From Mobilitalea sp. (GTDB taxonomy: Bacteria > Bacillota_A > Clostridia > Lachnospirales > Lachnospiraceae), in the NCBI GenBank assembly GCA_029974875.1, contig JARKQP010000871.1:1-9689 (forward strand): a DNA stretch of 9,689 nt, given 5' to 3'. Shown here piece by piece: positions 6,090-9,689 of this stretch (the first letter of the stretch is position 1; each line of letters begins with the position of its first letter). The position numbers and the translations under genes were made by a program. Below the pieces are notes generated by a model that ran no database searches, was not told the origin of the DNA, and saw only the letters and a program-made list of their open reading frames with translations.

Positions 6090-6133
6090 TAAAACTTATT
6101 TTATGATGAATAGGTTTTATGTGAGTCTTTTTT
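6080..6133 (+). terminator. Riboswitch-controlled intrinsic terminator
   Basis: A 21-bp hairpin (6080-6100 with 6109-6129, three G-U pairs, 8-base loop) is followed by an unbroken T run to 6133. Its 5' arm shares bases 6080-6089 with the aptamer's conserved AAGA and the P1 3' strand, so aptamer closure and terminator are mutually exclusive. Predicted logic: metal bound gives P1, no terminator, and ATPase expression; metal absent gives termination. Confidence 0.88.
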
Positions 6134-6196
6134 AGTGTAGGCAAAGTGTTGGTAAACGGTTCAAATTATAAGATGAAAGGAAAGGAATATTCGCGC

Positions 6197-8839
6197 ATGA
6201 AGTACTATCTTGAGCAAGTGGAAGAGGTATTAAAAGCTGTGAACAGCGAAACAACAGGGCTATCCGATTCAGAAGCAGGGCTTCGGTTGGAGAAGAACGG
6301 GAAGAACAAATTGGCAGAGGCTAAGAAGGACGGCTTAATTAAGCGTTTTCTGTCCCAATTGACTGACCCGATGATCATTATCTTACTCGCAGCTGCATTG
6401 ATTTCCGGGCTGACATCCCTTTATGCAGGGGAATCCTTTGCCGATGTTTTCATTATTCTCTTCGTGGTTATCGTAAATGCTGTTTTGGGCGTTTACCAGG
6501 AGAATAAAGCAGAGAAAGCAATCGAGGCACTGCAGGAGATGGCGGCTGCCACCAGCAAGGTATTACGTGGCGGCAGTATAAAGAATGTTAAGAGTGAGGA
6601 ACTGGTAGTAGGTGATGTAGTTCTTCTGGAAGCAGGAGATGCAGTGCCGGCGGATTGCCGTATTTTTGAAAGTGCAAGCTTAAAGATCGAGGAAGCGGCA
6701 CTTACAGGTGAATCTGTTCCTGTCAATAAGATAATGCAATTGCTTTCCTTAAAGAGCGGGGAAAAGGAAGTTTCCCTGGGAGACAGAAAGAACATGGCGT
6801 ATATGGGAAGTACCGTCGTATATGGCCGTGGAAAGGCAGTGGTGGTTGCAACCGGAATGGATACCGAGATGGGTAAGATTGCGGATGCCATTGCCCATAC
6901 ACAGGAAAATGAAACACCGCTGCAGATTAAATTAAAGCAGCTTAGCAAGATACTCAGTATCCTTGTTATCGGTATTTGTATCTTCATCTTTGCCTTTAGC
7001 TTAATCCGCTCCGGCGATTTTAGCGGAGAGGTTATCCTGGAAACCTTCATGGTAGCGGTAAGCCTGGCGGTTGCTGCGATTCCCGAGGGACTTGCGGCGG
7101 TAGTAACCATTGTTCTTTCCATCGGTGTTACGAACATGAGTAAGCGTAATGCCGTGATCCGCCGTCTGACTGCAGTTGAGACCCTGGGATGTACCCAGAT
7201 TATCTGTAGCGACAAGACAGGTACCCTGACCCAGAACAAAATGACCGTAGTGGATCATTATGCAGCTGACGAGGCCCTGCTTGCGAAGGCAATGGCCCTA
7301 TGCTGTGATGCTGAGCTGGAGAATGGGTCAGCAGTCGGTGAGCCGACAGAATGTGCGTTGGTAAATTATGCAGCAAAATTAAAGCTTTTAAAACCGGAAT
7401 TGAAGAAGGCATATCCCCGTGTTGGTGAGGCACCCTTTGATTCCAGCCGTAAGATGATGTCTACAGTGCACCGGGACGGGGAAGAAATTATCCAGTTTAC
7501 AAAGGGCGCACCGGATGAGGTGCTCCGCTTATGTACCTCTTACCTTGAGGGCGGTGAGATACGTCCTATGACGGAAGAGAAGCGTGCACAAATTTTAAAA
7601 GAGAATAAGAGAATGGCGGATAAGGCTCTCCGTGTTCTGGCAGCAGCCTGTTATAACCATAGGGAGATGCCCGCCGAATTCTCACCGGAAAGCCTGGAGC
7701 ATGACCTGGTATTTATCGGCCTGACCGGTATGATAGATCCGGTACGGCCGGAGGTAATTGATGCCATCAAGGAATGCCGCACGGCGGGAATCCGTCCGAT
7801 TATGATCACTGGTGACCATAGGGATACGGCGGTAGCCATTGCGACGGAGATCGGAATTATAGATAGCTCTAACCAGGCAATCACAGGTGCACAGTTAAAT
7901 GAGATATCCGATGAAGAGCTGGACAGGACAATCCAAAATTATGGAGTATATGCACGTGTTCAGCCGGAGCATAAGGTACGTATCGTAAATGCGTGGAAGA
8001 AGAAAGACATGATAACGGCAATGACCGGTGACGGCGTCAATGATGCGCCTTCCATCAAGAGTGCGGATATCGGTGTCGGTATGGGTATCACCGGTACTGA
8101 CGTTACGAAAAACGTTGCTGATATGGTACTTGCAGATGATAATTTTGCCACCATCGTATCTGCGGTGGAAGAGGGAAGACGTATTTATGACAATATCCGT
8201 AAGGCAATCCAGTTCCTATTGTCTTCCAATTTAAGTGAAGTGCTTTCCATTTTCATTGCTACCGTATTAGGCTTTACAGTTATGAAGCCGGTGCATATTT
8301 TATGGATTAACTTAATTACAGACTGCTTCCCTGCCCTTGCCTTAGGCATGGAAAAGGGAGAAAAGGACTTAATGGAACGTAAGCCCAGATCCTCCAGGGA
8401 AGGAATTTTCTCCGGCGGTGTTGGCTTTGACGTAATATATCAGGGAGCCATGGTTAGTGTGCTCACCTTGGCCGCGTATTTGATCGGACATTTCATAGAA
8501 TCCGGAAGGTGGGAATTCGTTAACAGTGCGGATGGTATGACGATGGCATTCTTAACGATGAGTATGGCAGAAATCTTCCACAGCTTTAATATGAGAAGCC
8601 AGAGGGGTACAATCTTCCGTATGAACACCCGGAATATGACGTTGATCGGGGCGATGGTAATCAGCTTTGTGCTTACGACAGCAGTAATTTATATTCCGTT
8701 CTTCCGTGAAATCTTTGATTTTGAGCATATCAGCTTAACAGAGTACGCTATTGCAATGCTGCTGGCCATCAGTGTTATTCCGATTGTTGAGGTCGTAAAG
8801 GCAATTCAAAGGGCAGCTGCAAAAAGTAAAGCAAATTAG
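6197..8839 (+). CDS. P-type cation-transporting ATPase, P2 (SERCA/PMCA-like) class, Ca2+ or Mn2+ export
   Basis: Ten-helix membrane pump that hydrolyses ATP to expel divalent cations. All P-type landmarks are seen in the 880-residue protein: TGES (170-173, actuator), PEGLA in M4 (296-300), the phosphorylated Asp339 in SDKTGT (338-343), KGAPD (436-440, nucleotide domain), MITGD (536-540) and TGDGVNDAPS (610-619). Metal ligands of the SERCA type are all present: Glu297 (M4), Asn678 and Glu681 (M5, SNLSEV), Asn705, Thr708 and Asp709 (M6, WINLITD), and Glu792 in M8. That suggests Ca2+ transport, whereas the Mn2+ riboswitch in front points to Mn2+; it may carry both. I chose ATG 6197, preceded by AAAGGAAAGGAA, over an in-frame GTG at 6146 that lies 13 bases after the terminator and lacks a ribosome site; that longer form would add 17 unconserved residues. 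The gene appears monocistronic. Confidence 0.92.
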   Translation: MKYYLEQVEEVLKAVNSETTGLSDSEAGLRLEKNGKNKLAEAKKDGLIKRFLSQLTDPMIIILLAAALISGLTSLYAGESFADVFIILFVVIVNAVLGVYQENKAEKAIEALQEMAAATSKVLRGGSIKNVKSEELVVGDVVLLEAGDAVPADCRIFESASLKIEEAALTGESVPVNKIMQLLSLKSGEKEVSLGDRKNMAYMGSTVVYGRGKAVVVATGMDTEMGKIADAIAHTQENETPLQIKLKQLSKILSILVIGICIFIFAFSLIRSGDFSGEVILETFMVAVSLAVAAIPEGLAAVVTIVLSIGVTNMSKRNAVIRRLTAVETLGCTQIICSDKTGTLTQNKMTVVDHYAADEALLAKAMALCCDAELENGSAVGEPTECALVNYAAKLKLLKPELKKAYPRVGEAPFDSSRKMMSTVHRDGEEIIQFTKGAPDEVLRLCTSYLEGGEIRPMTEEKRAQILKENKRMADKALRVLAAACYNHREMPAEFSPESLEHDLVFIGLTGMIDPVRPEVIDAIKECRTAGIRPIMITGDHRDTAVAIATEIGIIDSSNQAITGAQLNEISDEELDRTIQNYGVYARVQPEHKVRIVNAWKKKDMITAMTGDGVNDAPSIKSADIGVGMGITGTDVTKNVADMVLADDNFATIVSAVEEGRRIYDNIRKAIQFLLSSNLSEVLSIFIATVLGFTVMKPVHILWINLITDCFPALALGMEKGEKDLMERKPRSSREGIFSGGVGFDVIYQGAMVSVLTLAAYLIGHFIESGRWEFVNSADGMTMAFLTMSMAEIFHSFNMRSQRGTIFRMNTRNMTLIGAMVISFVLTTAVIYIPFFREIFDFEHISLTEYAIAMLLAISVIPIVEVVKAIQRAAAKSKAN

Positions 8840-8901
8840 TAGTTAGCCGATTACAGGTAATTTGATGAAATAAGCTTATTCCAATTATTTGCGCCTATAA
8901 A

Positions 8902-8942
8902 AAGGAAATGCCCCAGGAAGTAATTTTCTGGGGCATTTCCTT
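8902..8942. terminator. Bidirectional terminator between the ATPase and the small-protein gene
   Basis: A perfect 15-bp GC-rich stem (8902-8916 with 8928-8942) has an 11-base loop. On the - strand it ends in CCTTTTTATA, a good T tail for the small-protein gene, whose stop codon abuts it. On the + strand a T-rich tract follows. It serves both convergent genes. Confidence 0.88.
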
Positions 8943-9095
8943 CTACTTCTTATTGTTTTGATAATTATCTCCCTGAAGTCCAAACACCGCACGGGCACTT
9001 TCAGCCTGGGGATCATGCTTAATGTGTTTGGAATGAAAGGTTCCGTCTTCCTTTTTATTATTCTTTGTACTTTTCATTTTATTATTATCTGCCAT
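8943..9095 (-). CDS. 50-residue basic small protein, possibly sporulation-related
   Basis: A short gene with strong support: AGGAGG at 9103-9108 with a 7-base spacer, a start ATG, and a terminator immediately after the TAG stop. The product begins MADNNKMKSTKNNKKEDGTF, continues with a His/Lys segment (HSKHIKHDPQ, 21-30), then AESARAVFGLQGDNYQ (31-46) and a basic NNKK tail. There is no signal peptide or membrane segment, and it is very hydrophilic. The middle block looks like a conserved motif of short clostridial hypothetical proteins I have seen, but I cannot name the family with confidence. The promoter resembles the forespore sigma-G type, and size and composition would suit a minor small spore protein; this is inference. 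It is not one of the classical alpha/beta small acid-soluble spore proteins, which are longer and have a GPR cleavage site. Confidence 0.82.
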   Translation of the reverse strand: MADNNKMKSTKNNKKEDGTFHSKHIKHDPQAESARAVFGLQGDNYQNNKK

Positions 9096-9133
9096 CTTGC
9101 GACCTCCTGATAAACTATAGACTCTACATTCAT

Positions 9134-9163
9134 TAGTATAGCTTCATCATCTAAAACTAATTC
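9134..9163 (-). promoter_or_regulatory. Candidate sigma-G-like promoter of the small-protein gene
   Basis: On the - strand GAATT (9159-9163) and TATACTA (9134-9140) are spaced by 18 bases. The sigma-G consensus GHATR-18-CATWMTA is met except for one base in each box. Reading TATACT as a vegetative -10 is possible, but no TTGACA-like box stands at 16-18 bases. The start would be near 9127, about 30 bases before the ATG. Confidence 0.4.
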
Positions 9164-9279
9164 ATAGATGGCATATTAAATGTCCGCAATGGACTGGTAA
9201 TTAAATATCTAGTTGGAGGGCTTGGTAAAAATGATATTGCCTCTAATAATTTTTCTGTATTAATAATGGTCATAATGAT
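9164..9279. other. Spacer with no recognisable gene
   Basis: This AT-rich stretch between the small-protein promoter and the end of the cyclophilin-like gene holds no start codon with a ribosome site and no strong hairpin. The + strand frame 9161-9284 is open for 41 codons and reads as a hydrophobic peptide (NGLVIKYLVGGLGKND in part), but has no start or ribosome site. Confidence 0.5.
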
Positions 9280-9689
9280 TTAGAGAACTGCTTCAATTGT
9301 AATCGTGCCTTCCAATGACTGGATTTGTTCATTGCCGGATGTTGCCTGTCCCAACTCATACAGGCTATTGTTGGGGCTGTAGCTACCGAAAAACATGACT
9401 ACATCTGCCCATGGTGCATAATATGCTAGTGTTCCTACCTCTCCGCCGGCTCTTGGGGTATCGCTGACATCCAGTGCTTCTGGAGGATAGAAGATTTTTT
9501 CGTTGTTGCTGTAATCTTCAACCTCCAGAGACAAAGGAAGCTGGTCATAAAGCTCTTTTGCGGCTTTTGAGTCATTCAATTGGAAGGTAACTAGGTTTTT
9601 TCCGTCACTGACTTGAATGACCAACTCATCCGTGGTATCTTCGTCAGGTTGAGAGGGTTCCATAGGGGGAGCAGAAGTAGGCGAAGGGT
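9280..9689 (-). CDS. Cyclophilin-like fold protein, probably exported lipoprotein (5' end outside window)
   Basis: Partial gene: the frame stays open to the window edge, so the start lies beyond 9689. The visible part encodes a Pro/Ser/Thr linker (PSPTSAPPMEPSQPDED) followed by a compact domain of about 110 residues. It begins LVIQVSDGKNLVTFQLND and continues with a KELYDQLPLSLEVEDYSNNEKIFYPP segment, then GGEVGTLAYYAPWADVVMFF, and ends in EGTITIEAVL. This order matches the bacterial cyclophilin-like (TM1367-type) domain, a beta barrel for which prolyl isomerase activity has not been established. The linker suggests an upstream signal peptide or lipobox, as in similar clostridial surface lipoproteins. 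An internal ATG at 9661-9663 has no ribosome site and sits within the linker, so it is not the start. No clear terminator is seen downstream. Confidence 0.8.
   Translation of the reverse strand, partial: PSPTSAPPMEPSQPDEDTTDELVIQVSDGKNLVTFQLNDSKAAKELYDQLPLSLEVEDYSNNEKIFYPPEALDVSDTPRAGGEVGTLAYYAPWADVVMFFGSYSPNNSLYELGQATSGNEQIQSLEGTITIEAVL

Noticed and set aside
6146..6196. GTG start at 6146 extending the ATPase by 17 residues
   Set aside because: It lies just after the terminator with no ribosome site. The added residues do not look like the family's N-terminus, while ATG 6197 has a purine-rich ribosome site and gives a typical start.
6493..7239. Long open frame (248 codons) on the - strand inside the ATPase gene
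   Set aside because: It has no ribosome site or coherent protein signature, and it lies wholly antisense to a clearly conserved P-type ATPase; it is a by-product of that gene's codon use.
9161..9284. Open + strand frame of 41 codons with hydrophobic sequence, possible gene remnant
   Set aside because: No start codon or ribosome site and no family resemblance that I can recognise; too short to call a pseudogene.

Overview
The window looks like chromosomal DNA of a low-to-mid GC, anaerobic, spore-forming Firmicute, most likely a clostridium of the Lachnospiraceae type. The grounds are strong AGGAGG ribosome sites before nearly every gene, a two-subunit CoA-transferase pair, the Firmicute-type promoter and terminator style, and the style of the proteins. 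No RNA gene, insertion sequence, prophage or CRISPR array is visible. The species call is inference.

Layout. (1) 1-1350, + strand: the end of an operon carrying the alpha and beta subunits of a family I (acetoacetate/acetate/butyrate type) CoA-transferase, closed by a strong bidirectional hairpin at 1400-1448. (2) 1563-2708, - strand: a two-gene encapsulin nanocompartment operon. It encodes an encapsulated ferritin (EncFtn) with a C-terminal cargo-loading peptide, then the HK97-fold encapsulin shell protein. Together these make a protein shell that oxidises and stores iron. A consensus-quality promoter (TTGACA-17-TATATT) lies upstream, with a large inverted repeat sitting on its -10 box. (3) 2956-3933, - strand: an AraC-family regulator with an N-terminal cupin domain, divergent from (4) 4067-4318, + strand, a small HPr-like protein that lacks the phosphorylatable histidine. 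(5) 4323-5705, - strand: a membrane chemoreceptor (MCP) with a very short extracellular loop.

(6) 5865-8839, + strand: a regulatory leader followed by a P-type cation ATPase of the SERCA/PMCA-like P2 class. The leader contains a candidate promoter, two extra hairpins, a compact yybP-ykoY (Mn2+-sensing) riboswitch at 6002-6089, and an intrinsic terminator at 6080-6133 whose 5' arm overlaps the aptamer's closing strand. Metal binding should therefore let transcription continue into the ATPase gene. (7) 8943-9095, - strand: a 50-residue lysine/asparagine-rich small protein with a very good ribosome site and a promoter resembling the forespore sigma-G type. (8) 9280-9689, - strand: the C-terminal part of a cyclophilin-like protein that runs off the window, preceded by a Pro/Ser/Thr linker typical of lipoproteins or exported proteins.

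Two blocks share a metal theme: iron storage in the encapsulin operon, and Mn2+/Ca2+ export by the riboswitch-controlled ATPase. Nothing in the sequence shows that they are co-regulated. The points most worth following up are the operator-like dyad on the encapsulin promoter, the complex Mn riboswitch leader in front of an ATPase that keeps all SERCA-type Ca2+ ligands, the histidine-less HPr-like protein beside an AraC regulator, and the small protein behind a sporulation-like promoter.
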